Source of the DNA: Alphaproteobacteria bacterium | GTDB lineage: Bacteria > Pseudomonadota > Alphaproteobacteria > JAJFFI01 | Length of the DNA stretch: 13,766 nt | Direction: 5' to 3' | Assembly: GCA_021776755.1 (NCBI GenBank) | Contig: JAJFFI010000471.1 | Span: 1-13,766 of the forward strand | Part shown: piece by piece, positions 6,129-13,259 of the stretch | Position numbering within the stretch: position 1 is the stretch's first letter | Layout of the letters: each line of letters starts with the position of its first letter | The notes under the pieces: model-generated | The model's database searches: none | What the model was told of the DNA's origin: nothing | The model's input: the letters and a program-made list of their open reading frames with translations, nothing else | Program-made: the position numbers and the translations under genes

Positions 6129-6167
6129 ACAATCCAGAAGTTTCAACGATACCCGGGGGTATGGGAC

Positions 6168-6404
6168 ATGAGTGACGTAGCGGACCGCGTGAAAAAGATT
6201 GTCGTCGACCGCCTCGGCGCCGACGAGAGCAAAGTGACGCCGAATGCCGGCTTTATCGACGATCTCGGTGCCGACAGCCTCGACACCGTCGAACTGGTCA
6301 TGGCTTTCGAGGAAGAGTTCGGGATCGAAATTCCCGACGACGCGGCGGAAAAGATCATGACCGTCCAGGATGCCATCACGTTCATTGAAAAGCAGGCCGC
6401 CTAA
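6168..6404 (+). CDS. acpP: Acyl carrier protein
   Basis: Small acidic four-helix protein that carries growing acyl chains on a 4'-phosphopantetheine arm; shared by FabD, FabG and FabF and by lipid A and phospholipid synthesis. The protein is 78 residues, typical size. It begins [17 protein letters not shown]. The modification motif [12 protein letters not shown] carries Ser37, the phosphopantetheine site. The acidic helix II ([20 protein letters not shown]) and C-terminal helix ([11 protein letters not shown]) are intact. The ATG at 6168 follows GGGGG at 6155-6159, 8 nt away; ATG at 6161 is out of frame. The frame is open upstream to 5979, but that part has no ACP features. fabF follows after 146 nt. 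Confidence 0.98.
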   Translation: MSDVADRVKKIVVDRLGADESKVTPNAGFIDDLGADSLDTVELVMAFEEEFGIEIPDDAAEKIMTVQDAITFIEKQAA

Positions 6405-6550
6405 ATCCAACTGGTCTTTGCCGGTGCATCTACGCGGAAGTCCGGTGAATATCTGAACCGGGTGGCTGACCTGTGCCTTGCATGGGCCGATGAACGGATC
6501 GGTTCCTGGGCGGGGTCTGACAGCAAGAGCAAACGAGGTCCGGAGAAGCC

Positions 6551-7852
6551 ATGCGACGAGTAGTTGTCACCGGTCTGGGGCTTGTCTCGCCAATTGCTAA
6601 TGGTGTCGAGGCGAGTTGGCAACGGATTTTGGCGGGCGAGTCGGGGCTTGGCCGTATCGAGTCCTTCGATGTCTCCGACCTGCCCTGCAAGGTCGCGGGC
6701 GCCGTGCCGCGGGGCGACTCCGAAAACCGGCCCGCCAATCCGGCAGGCGATGACCTGTTCTATATCAACGACTATCTAGAGCCGAAGGACCAGCGGAAGG
6801 TCGACGACTTCATACCGTTCGCCATCGCGGCCGCCGAGGAGGCGGTCAAGGATTCGGGTTGGGCGCCCGACAACGACCAGGCGTTTGAACGCACCGGCGT
6901 TCTGATCGGCTCGGGCATTGGCGGTCTCGACTACATCGCCAAGACCAGCATCGTGCTCGAGGAGCGCGGACCGCGGCGGATCACGCCGTTCTTCATACCC
7001 GCATCCCTGATCAATCTGGCGGCAGGGCAGGTCTCGATCCGTCACGGCTTCAAGGGCCCGAACCACGCGGTCGTGACCGCCTGCGCGACCGGCACCCACG
7101 CCATCGGCGATGCGGCGCGTATGATCATGCTGGACGATGCCGACGTCATGGTCGCGGGCGGCACCGAGGCGGCGATCTGCCGCATCGGTATCGCCGGATT
7201 TGCGGCCGCCAAGGCGCTCTCGACCGGTTTCAACGATACCCCGACCGCCGCCTCGCGGCCCTGGGACGTGGGCCGCGACGGCTTCGTCATGGGCGAGGGC
7301 GCCGGTATCGTGATCCTTGAGGAGATCGAGCACGCAAAGGCACGCGGCGCCCACATTTATGCCGAAGTCATTGGCTATGGCATGTCGGGTGACGCGTACC
7401 ATGTGACCGCGCCGTCCGAAGACGGCAGTGGTGGCTACCGCGCGATGAAGGCTGCGTTCCGGAATGCCAAGTTCCGCGGCGCCGAGGTTGCGCTTGACGC
7501 CATCGACTATGTGAACGCGCACGGCACGTCGACGCCGAAGGGCGACGAGATCGAACTCAACGCCGTGAAAAAGCTGTTCGGTGACCATGCCTATTCGCTT
7601 TCGATGTCGTCCACGAAATCCGCGATCGGGCATCTGCTGGGTGCGGCCGGCGCGGTCGAGGCCGTGTTCTCGATCCTGGCCATGCGGGACAATGTGGCGC
7701 CGCCCACGCTCAATCTCGACAATCCGTCCGAGGGCTGTGACATCGATCTCGTGCCGAATGCCGCAAAAGAGCGATCCATCACCTATGCGCTTTCGAATTC
7801 ATTCGGGTTCGGCGGTACCAATGCGAGCATCATTTTCGGCCCGGCTCCCTGA
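6551..7852 (+). CDS. fabF: 3-oxoacyl-ACP synthase II
   Basis: Condensing enzyme that joins malonyl-ACP to acyl-ACP, the elongation step of type II fatty acid synthesis. The protein is 433 residues, about 20 longer than E. coli FabF (413). The excess is largely at about residues 52-72, in the hydrophilic stretch PRGDSENRPANPAGDD. The thiolase fold has the catalytic triad Cys178 (VVTACATGTHAIGD), His324 (VNAHGTSTPKGDEIE) and His361 (KSAIGHLLGAAGAVE), with Lys356. The gating phenylalanine is Phe420 in SNSFGFGGTN. ATG at 6551 follows GGAG with 5-nt spacing. The 146-nt gap from acpP holds no clear terminator. mltG begins 39 nt downstream. KAS II is favoured over KAS I because of the acpP linkage and the MRRVVVTGLG start. 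Confidence 0.97.
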   Translation: MRRVVVTGLGLVSPIANGVEASWQRILAGESGLGRIESFDVSDLPCKVAGAVPRGDSENRPANPAGDDLFYINDYLEPKDQRKVDDFIPFAIAAAEEAVKDSGWAPDNDQAFERTGVLIGSGIGGLDYIAKTSIVLEERGPRRITPFFIPASLINLAAGQVSIRHGFKGPNHAVVTACATGTHAIGDAARMIMLDDADVMVAGGTEAAICRIGIAGFAAAKALSTGFNDTPTAASRPWDVGRDGFVMGEGAGIVILEEIEHAKARGAHIYAEVIGYGMSGDAYHVTAPSEDGSGGYRAMKAAFRNAKFRGAEVALDAIDYVNAHGTSTPKGDEIELNAVKKLFGDHAYSLSMSSTKSAIGHLLGAAGAVEAVFSILAMRDNVAPPTLNLDNPSEGCDIDLVPNAAKERSITYALSNSFGFGGTNASIIFGPAP

Positions 7853-7878
7853 TTTGATGTCTCGCGGCCGGACGACAC

Positions 7879-7883
7879 TGGAG
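7879..7883 (+). promoter_or_regulatory. Shine-Dalgarno that fixes the mltG TTG start
   Basis: TGGAG lies 8 nt before the TTG at 7892. The fabF stop TGA (7850-7852) is in the same frame, and no ATG or GTG codon occurs between it and 7892. The next in-frame ATG is about 100 codons inside the conserved protein. Confidence 0.65.
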
Positions 7884-7891
7884 TTGCCGCG

Positions 7892-8902
7892 TTGATCCGC
7901 TTTATCAAAGCAACGCTGAAGACACTTTTCGTGCTCGGGACGCTTGCGAGCATCAGCGCCGCGGTTGTGCTGGTGTGGGGCTACCGTGAATTCACCGGTC
8001 CCGGACCGCTGACCACGGAAAAGACCGTCATCATCCCGAAAGGCGCCGGCGTCATCCAGATCGCCGATCAGCTCCTCAAGGAAGGGGTCATCACCAACGC
8101 CGACGTTTTCCGCTTCGGCGCCCGGCTGACCGCCGAGGGGCGACAGCCGCGCGCCGGCGAGTACAAGTTCGGCACCGCGGCGAGCCAGCGGCAGGTCATG
8201 AACAAGATCCTCGAAGGCGACACTGTGATCCGGAAATTCACGGTGATCGAGGGCGAGACGACATATGAGGTGCTTGAAAAGCTCGACAAGATGGATGGTC
8301 TCGAGGGGGTCATCACGATCAGTGTGCGCGAAGGCGAGCTGTTGCCCGAGACCTATTTCTATTCCTGGGGCGATACCCGGAATTCGATGGTCGAGCGGAT
8401 GCGCAGCGCGATGCAGAAGACGCTTGAAACCCTGTGGCTGAAACGCGCGCCGGATCTGCCCTACAAGACCAGGCGCGAGGCTTTGATCATGGCTTCGATC
8501 GTCGAGAAGGAAACCTCGCTCGACAGCGAATATCCGATCATCACCGGGGTGTTCATCAACCGCATGCGGATCGGGATGAAGCTGCAGACCGATCCCACGG
8601 TCATCTACGGAATCACCAAAGGGGAGGGCTCCCTTGGCCGCGGGCTGAAGCGCTCCGAGCTCAAGGGCAAAACCCCCTACAACACCTATGTGATCGACGG
8701 CCTGCCACCGGGACCGATTTCGAATCCCGGCAAAGCGGCACTGGCGGCTGCCATGAATCCGGCGACGACGAAGTACCTTTACTTCGTTGCCAACGGCAAG
8801 GGCGGGCACAACTTTGCCGAAACCGGCAAGCAGCACCTGCGCAACGTTGCGAAGTGGCGGGTCATCGAGCGGGGCATCCGCAAGCGACGGAAGAAGAAGT
8901 AG
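7892..8902 (+). CDS. mltG: Endolytic murein transglycosylase MltG (TTG start)
   Basis: Inner-membrane lytic transglycosylase that cuts nascent glycan strands and sets their length (YceG-like family). The protein is 336 residues, in the family range. A single membrane anchor spans about 9-30 after a short basic start, placing the rest in the periplasm. A LysM-like region with VIIPKGAGVIQIADQL begins near 46. The YceG core holds the catalytic motif ASIVEKET at 201-208, with Glu205 the expected acid. LQTDPTVIYG follows at 231-240, then YNTY and GLPPGPISNPG at 270-280. The C-terminus is very basic (RKRRKKK). The only plausible start is TTG at 7892. It lies 39 nt after fabF, probably in the same transcript. 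pabC, a frequent neighbour elsewhere, is absent here. Confidence 0.95.
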   Translation: MIRFIKATLKTLFVLGTLASISAAVVLVWGYREFTGPGPLTTEKTVIIPKGAGVIQIADQLLKEGVITNADVFRFGARLTAEGRQPRAGEYKFGTAASQRQVMNKILEGDTVIRKFTVIEGETTYEVLEKLDKMDGLEGVITISVREGELLPETYFYSWGDTRNSMVERMRSAMQKTLETLWLKRAPDLPYKTRREALIMASIVEKETSLDSEYPIITGVFINRMRIGMKLQTDPTVIYGITKGEGSLGRGLKRSELKGKTPYNTYVIDGLPPGPISNPGKAALAAAMNPATTKYLYFVANGKGGHNFAETGKQHLRNVAKWRVIERGIRKRRKKK

Positions 8903-8939
8903 CGCGCGGCGGCTGTTGTGCGCGCGCGGACGTTGCTGT

Positions 8940-9803
8940 TCAGGATTCCTTGGTGGGCTTTACCGGAAATCCTTCGACGATCGGCTCGCCGTCGGCGTTC
9001 CGGGCACCATTGTGACCGTTGGCCTTGCGTCCGAACCACCCCTGGTATCCGGTAGGGAGGGCATTCAGCCAGCGTTGCTGGAGCCACCAGGGCAACGATG
9101 CGGACAGCACTGTGCCGAAATACATGAAACTCGGGAAGGCAATGCGGCCCTTGCCCTTGTCGACGCCGCGGCGAATGATCGCAACAGCCCGGTCGAGGTC
9201 CTGCATCATCGGCATGTGATAAGGATTTCGTGCCGTCATCGGAGTCCGGATGAAACCCGTTGATACAACAGACACGCACACACCATAGCGTTTGAGATGG
9301 CCACGGAGGCCTTCGCCATAGATCCTGACTGCAGCCTTGCTCGCGGCATAGGCGGGCGCGCCCGGCAGCCCCGTGAAGCCGGCGAGCGAGCTCATAATCA
9401 CCAATTGCCCCTGGCCGCGTTTCCGCATCAGCGGGATCACCGGGTGGATCGTGTGGACGACGCCGAGGAAATTAACGTCGAGAATCTGTTCCGCCTGTTT
9501 GCGGCTCTCGCCGAGACGGCCGGTTCCGGCCGATATTCCCGCATTCGCATAGACGATATCCAGCGGCAGTGACGCGTCGCGCGATGTAATCCAGATATCC
9601 ATGGCGTCCCGGTCGGTGACATCGATGACTTCGGTCACCACCTCGGCACCCAATTGGCGGCAGTCGTCCGCCACTTTTCCCAGGCGGTCGGCATTGCGGC
9701 CGCTCAGCGACAGCGTCATGCCCGCCTGCGCATAGGAACGGGCCAGCCCTGCGCCAATGCCGCTGCTCGCGCCGGTGATGAGTATGTGCCGGACTGCCGT
9801 CAT
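8940..9803 (-). CDS. Short-chain dehydrogenase/reductase, substrate unknown
   Basis: NAD(P)-dependent oxidoreductase of the classical SDR family; substrate not readable from sequence. The protein is 287 residues from ATG at 9803. The glycine motif TGASSGIG is at 10-17 and NAG at 87-89 (YANAGIS). Catalytic residues are Asn111 (DVNF), Ser139 (IMSSLAG), Tyr152 and Lys156 (YAASK). SGR at 34-36 would contact the cofactor ribose and phosphate and favours NADP, weakly. After the core, residues about 226-250 are hydrophobic and tryptophan-rich, which suggests membrane association. The tail is hydrophilic. An upstream in-frame start exists (9869) but adds nothing SDR-like. It is the only minus-strand gene between 4172 and 11485, and faces mltG tail to tail with 37 nt between. 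It looks accessory to the cluster. Confidence 0.85.
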   Translation of the reverse strand: MTAVRHILITGASSGIGAGLARSYAQAGMTLSLSGRNADRLGKVADDCRQLGAEVVTEVIDVTDRDAMDIWITSRDASLPLDIVYANAGISAGTGRLGESRKQAEQILDVNFLGVVHTIHPVIPLMRKRGQGQLVIMSSLAGFTGLPGAPAYAASKAAVRIYGEGLRGHLKRYGVCVSVVSTGFIRTPMTARNPYHMPMMQDLDRAVAIIRRGVDKGKGRIAFPSFMYFGTVLSASLPWWLQQRWLNALPTGYQGWFGRKANGHNGARNADGEPIVEGFPVKPTKES

Positions 9804-9851
9804 TTTCGTATCGTGCTTACCCCAAGGTCGGCATGTTATTAACGGGCTGCC

Positions 9852-9880
9852 TTGTTGGCCGCTGCCCACGCCGATATAAA
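9852..9880 (+). promoter_or_regulatory. Promoter of yicC-gmk
   Basis: TTGTTG (9852-9857), a 17-nt spacer, then TATAAA (9875-9880). Matches to consensus are four of six and five of six with ideal spacing. The predicted start is near 9887, 80 nt before yicC. The region 9804-9966 is divergent. On the minus strand I see a -10-like TAATAA near 9832-9837 for the SDR gene but no matching -35. Confidence 0.6.
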
Positions 9881-9957
9881 CTTCCCCGCGCCGGTCATAG
9901 CCGCCGGGCGGTTGCCCTGCAACATCTATACGGCAACATCCGAAACCATACTGTGTT

Positions 9958-9962
9958 GGAGG
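9958..9962 (+). promoter_or_regulatory. Shine-Dalgarno that decides the yicC start
   Basis: GGAGG lies 4 nt before TTG at 9967 and 19 nt before the next candidate, ATG at 9982. This favours the TTG. Confidence 0.6.
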
Positions 9963-9966
9963 TCAC

Positions 9967-10854
9967 TTGACCGTTGCGAGCATGACCGGGTTTGCCCGTG
10001 AAGAAGGGCGAATTGATGACTACGTCTGGGTCTGGGAGGTCAAGAGCGTCAACGGGCGGGGCCTCGATTTTCGCTGCCGGGTGCCACAAGGCTATGACGA
10101 GCTTGATGCCCGCGCGCGCCAGGCCGCACAGAAGCGCTTCAAGCGGGGCTCACTGTCGCTGAATCTCTCCGTCAACCACCTCGACGGCAGCGCCGGGCTT
10201 GCGGTCAACCGGGAGCTGCTCGATCAGGTCCTGGCGCTTGGCGAAGACCTCAAGGGCCGGGTCGAGGATGCAAAGCCCCGGCTGGAAGGCCTGCTTGCGA
10301 TCCGCGGTATCGTCGAGCCCGTGAGCGAGGTGGAAACGCCCGAGCTCCGCGCGGCTCGGATCGCCGCGATGGAAGCCACGCTGGGCGCCGCCCTCGATGC
10401 GCTTGTCACAGCGCGGCAATCGGAGGGCGCGCGGATGGCCGACGTCGTAGCGGGTCACGTCGATGAAATCGCGCGCCTCACCGACGACGCCGAGGGAGTG
10501 GCGGCACTGCAACCGAAGGCGATCAAAGAGCGGCTGGCCGCCAACATCCAGGATTTGCTCGAGGCTGACACGCCATTGTCTGAAGAGCGCCTTGCCCAGG
10601 AGGCAGCGCTGTTGGCGAACAAGGCTGACGTGCGCGAGGAACTCGACCGTCTTCGGGCCCACATCGAGGCTGCACGTGAACTGCTGGCGAAGGGCGGTTC
10701 GATCGGCCGTCAGCTCGATTTTCTCTGTCAGGAGTTCAACCGGGAGAGCAACACGATCTGCTCGAAGGCGCAGGACCTCGAGCTCACGCGCATCGGTCTT
10801 GCCTTCAAATCGGTGATCGACCAGTTCCGCGAGCAGGTGCAAAACATTGAATAG
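9967..10854 (+). CDS. yicC: YicC family endoribonuclease-type protein (TTG start)
   Basis: YicC/YloC family protein; E. coli YicC has been described as an RNase acting on small RNA (established knowledge). The protein is 295 residues, close to the family norm of about 290. The N-terminal YicC domain begins SMTGFAREEG and continues with WEVKSVNGRGLDFRCRVP near 23-40. The C-terminal DUF1732 domain ends with the conserved IGRQLDFLCQEFNRESNTICSK block near 246-267, then a final helix ending VIDQFREQVQNIE. TTG at 9967 gives MTVASMTGFAR, typical of the family, and has GGAGG upstream; ATG at 9982 is the alternative. Its stop overlaps the gmk start by 8 nt, so yicC and gmk are translated as a coupled pair, a widely conserved linkage. 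Confidence 0.95.
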   Translation: MTVASMTGFAREEGRIDDYVWVWEVKSVNGRGLDFRCRVPQGYDELDARARQAAQKRFKRGSLSLNLSVNHLDGSAGLAVNRELLDQVLALGEDLKGRVEDAKPRLEGLLAIRGIVEPVSEVETPELRAARIAAMEATLGAALDALVTARQSEGARMADVVAGHVDEIARLTDDAEGVAALQPKAIKERLAANIQDLLEADTPLSEERLAQEAALLANKADVREELDRLRAHIEAARELLAKGGSIGRQLDFLCQEFNRESNTICSKAQDLELTRIGLAFKSVIDQFREQVQNIE

Positions 10855-11485
10855 CGCTTCTGAAATCAGCCGCCGCGGGCTGATGCTGGTCCTGTCGTCG
10901 CCCTCGGGCGCGGGCAAGACCACAATCGCGCGGAAGATTCTCGAAAGCGACGACAATCTCGCGATGTCGGTTTCGGTCACGACGCGGCCGCCGCGGCCCG
11001 GTGAGAGCGACGGCGTCGACTATCATTTCATCGATGCCGCCAGATTCAGCGAAATGGCCGAGACGGGCGACCTGCTTGAGCACGCGCACGTGTTCGATCA
11101 TCACTACGGAACGCCCCGTGGGCCGGTCGAGGCGGCGCTGTCGGCCGGCCGCGATGTGCTTTTCGATATTGACTGGCAGGGCACCCAGCAGCTGGTCGAA
11201 AAGGCGCGGAAGGACCTGGTTTCGATCTTTATCCTGCCGCCTTCGGTTGACGAACTCGAGCGACGGCTGCGCGCCCGGGCGCAGGATCCGGAAGATGTGG
11301 TCCAGTCCAGAATGGCAAAAGCGTCAGATGAAATGAGCCATTACGCGGAATACGACTACATAATCGTCAATCACGACGTCGAGGTGAGCACCGCGAAAGT
11401 CGCGGGCATCCTCAGTGCCGAACGCCTCCGGCGCGAGCGGCAGGCCGGATTAACTGACTTCGTAAACACGCTCCGGAAAGGCTGA
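10847..11485 (+). CDS. gmk: Guanylate kinase (TTG start)
   Basis: Phosphorylates GMP to GDP with ATP in purine nucleotide salvage and synthesis. The protein is 212 residues, normal for the family. The P-loop SPSGAGKTT is at 18-26 (Lys24). The GMP-binding region TTRPPRPGE is at 45-53, with VDYHFID after it. DIDWQGTQQL is at 108-117, and the lid region RRLRARAQDPEDVVQSRM at about 139-156. YAEYDYIIVNHD follows near 166. TTG at 10847 lies within the end of yicC, with AGG about 9 nt upstream. Restarting at ATG 10883 would leave only 4 residues before the nucleotide-binding strand ends, so TTG is preferred. It is the last gene of its transcript and meets the next gene tail to tail. Confidence 0.96.
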   Translation: MNSASEISRRGLMLVLSSPSGAGKTTIARKILESDDNLAMSVSVTTRPPRPGESDGVDYHFIDAARFSEMAETGDLLEHAHVFDHHYGTPRGPVEAALSAGRDVLFDIDWQGTQQLVEKARKDLVSIFILPPSVDELERRLRARAQDPEDVVQSRMAKASDEMSHYAEYDYIIVNHDVEVSTAKVAGILSAERLRRERQAGLTDFVNTLRKG

Positions 11486-11489
11486 GCGG

Positions 11490-12317
11490 CTAGTTTGTCG
11501 GCCGCGCGAGTGCGTCAGGGCCCATCCGGGCGATGCGTTCGGCAAGTTCGGTCAGAATGCGATCGAGAACCGGCAGGACCTGCTCCCGCCGCATGCCGGC
11601 CCGCAGACGCGGATCGTAGAGCGCGGTGAGAATGACCCTGTCGTTAAGGGTCGGGCGCTGCATCACTCCACCGGACAGCATGATCGATTCGATCTGGCGG
11701 GTGTGTCCGCTGAGCCCCAGCACATGCATCAGCTCATGATAGACGCAGCGCGAGCCGGCGCCTTGCACGGTGTCGGTTGCGTTGTAGATCAGCCCGCGGG
11801 CGATCCGCCGGCCATCGGGGCCATAGAAGAAGGCAATGCAGTTGGTACGGCGCAGGCGGTCGGCGCGAATGCCGTGCCGATGTCCCACGACCCGCCGGAG
11901 TTCGGAAACCATCTGCCGTTTCGGGCCGAACTGCATGCGAACCTGACCCCGCATCGGGAAGCGCAGGACGGCACCGTTGCGCGCCCGGTGAACTTTGATC
12001 TGAACGCCAGTCAATCGGCTGATTTCTGCGGTTTCCCGCTGTACCATGCCGAACCGGGTTGCCGCATGGGGCCCCTGGATCACGACCGTCATGGGACCCT
12101 GCCACTTCATCAACGTGACATTTGGGTTACCGAAGGGCGTCGCGCCGGGAAACGCGAGTTGCTCAAACGAGGATTTAAGTTCGTGAAGCGGCGCGAGATT
12201 GGCGGGCCACTCCGCACGCGCTGTACTCTGGAGGCCGAGCAGGCCCGCAACGAGCAGCAGGGAAATCGCGCCAGTCCGGGAGCGGCTGCGGCCTCGGGGA
12301 GTGCAGGGATGAGCCAT
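11490..12317 (-). CDS. Predicted exported DUF2927-type zinc metalloprotease-like protein
   Basis: Function unproven. The 275-residue protein starts with a basic region, a hydrophobic stretch at about 17-29 and an ARA cleavage site near 33-35, so it is probably exported by Sec. The mature part holds HELMH at 194-198 followed by VLGLSGH to His205. This is an HExxHxxGxxGH arrangement, close to the metzincin zinc motif but with the third histidine one residue later. ESIMLSGG at 210-217 resembles a Met-turn (Met213). Two cysteines, 160 and 191, could form a disulfide beside the active site. I assign DUF2927 from memory of that family. Start ATG 12317 has no strong SD. It follows rsmA by 56 nt on the same strand and ends 4 nt from the gmk stop. 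Confidence 0.75.
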   Translation of the reverse strand: MAHPCTPRGRSRSRTGAISLLLVAGLLGLQSTARAEWPANLAPLHELKSSFEQLAFPGATPFGNPNVTLMKWQGPMTVVIQGPHAATRFGMVQRETAEISRLTGVQIKVHRARNGAVLRFPMRGQVRMQFGPKRQMVSELRRVVGHRHGIRADRLRRTNCIAFFYGPDGRRIARGLIYNATDTVQGAGSRCVYHELMHVLGLSGHTRQIESIMLSGGVMQRPTLNDRVILTALYDPRLRAGMRREQVLPVLDRILTELAERIARMGPDALARPTN

Positions 12318-12373
12318 GACGGCATGCTACCCGATCCGGAAGAGCCCGCGAATAACATCGGCGCGAGCGGGGC

Positions 12374-13246
12374 TCAGACCGGGTCTTCACCCAGATGCCG
12401 CAGATAGCATTCGGCAAGGCGCCGGAAATCCTCAACCGTCAGCGTTTCGGCCCGCGCCGTCGGATCTACACCGGCCGCATTGGTGAGGGCCGCAGGATCG
12501 AGCTGTAGCGATTTCAAACTCTGCCGCAGCATCTTGCGCCGGTTTCCGAACGCCGCGGCGGTGACGGTCTCCACAGCCAGGATAAGTTCGTGGGTTGGCA
12601 TCTCGGAGCGCGGCCGGAATTGCACCACGGTCGACGCGACCTTCGGAGGCGGCACGAAGGCAGCTGCGGGAATATTGAATACGCGCGATGTCTCGCAGGT
12701 TAACTGACTGATTACACTCAATCTTCCGTAGGTCCGGCTGCCGGGTTCGGCGACGATCCGGTCGGCCACTTCGCGCTGGAACATCAATGTCAGGGACTCG
12801 TATTGTCCGGCCGTCCGGAGCCACCCGATGAGCAACGGTGTCGCGACATTGTAAGGCAGATTGGCGACGATCCGGACAGGACCCGGGCCGTGCGCGGCCG
12901 CCAGCACCGCCGGGTCGAGGGCCATCGCGTCGCCGTCGACCACCGTCAGCCGGTCCGGATAGGCCGCGACGAGGCCCGCGAGCGCCTCTAGGCAGCGCAG
13001 ATCCTTCTCGATGGCGAGCACCGAGGCCGCACCTTCCCCAAGCAGGGCGCGGGTGAGCCCGCCGGGGCCGGGTCCGATCTCCACCGTGATGCCTTGCAAG
13101 AGGTCGCCGGCCGAGCGGGCGATCCGGGCAGTCAGATTCAGATCGAGAAGGAAATGTTGCCCAAGCGACTTTCGCGCGCCAAGGCCGTACGCGGCGATCA
13201 CATCGCGAAGGGGCGGTAGATCGTCAGGAGAAGCAGGGGGCATCAC
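12374..13246 (-). CDS. rsmA: 16S rRNA (adenine1518-N6/adenine1519-N6)-dimethyltransferase
   Basis: Also called KsgA. It transfers four methyl groups from SAM to two adjacent adenines in the 3' hairpin of 16S rRNA late in 30S assembly. The protein is 290 residues, slightly above the usual 270-280. KSLGQHFLLD is at 26-35. SAM motif I, EIGPGPGGLT, is at 56-65, with acidic Glu80 (LAIEKD) after it. The catalytic NLPYNVATPLL is at 129-139, and FQREVADRIVA at 156-166. The C-terminal helical domain includes FGNRRKMLRQSLK at about 233-245. The first codon at 13246 is GTG, directly followed by ATG at 13243; either may be used, and no strong SD separates them. It lies 13 nt after pdxA, a pairing also seen in E. 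coli. Confidence 0.97.
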   Translation of the reverse strand: MMPPASPDDLPPLRDVIAAYGLGARKSLGQHFLLDLNLTARIARSAGDLLQGITVEIGPGPGGLTRALLGEGAASVLAIEKDLRCLEALAGLVAAYPDRLTVVDGDAMALDPAVLAAAHGPGPVRIVANLPYNVATPLLIGWLRTAGQYESLTLMFQREVADRIVAEPGSRTYGRLSVISQLTCETSRVFNIPAAAFVPPPKVASTVVQFRPRSEMPTHELILAVETVTAAAFGNRRKMLRQSLKSLQLDPAALTNAAGVDPTARAETLTVEDFRRLAECYLRHLGEDPV

Positions 13247-13259
13247 GCAGTCCGGATCG

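Noticed and set aside
5979..6167. Upstream extension of acpP by 63 codons
   Set aside because: ACP is about 78 residues; the extension has no ACP features and includes the leader hairpin.
6776..7633. 285-codon minus-strand open frame within fabF
   Set aside because: Antisense to fabF across its active site residues; no SD or domain.
7799..8836. 345-codon minus-strand open frame over mltG
   Set aside because: Antisense to a complete mltG with intact catalytic motif; composition is that of a shadow frame.
8902..8927. GCGCGC/GCGCGC stem between mltG and the SDR gene as a terminator
   Set aside because: Simple CG alternation with several registers and no T-run on either strand.
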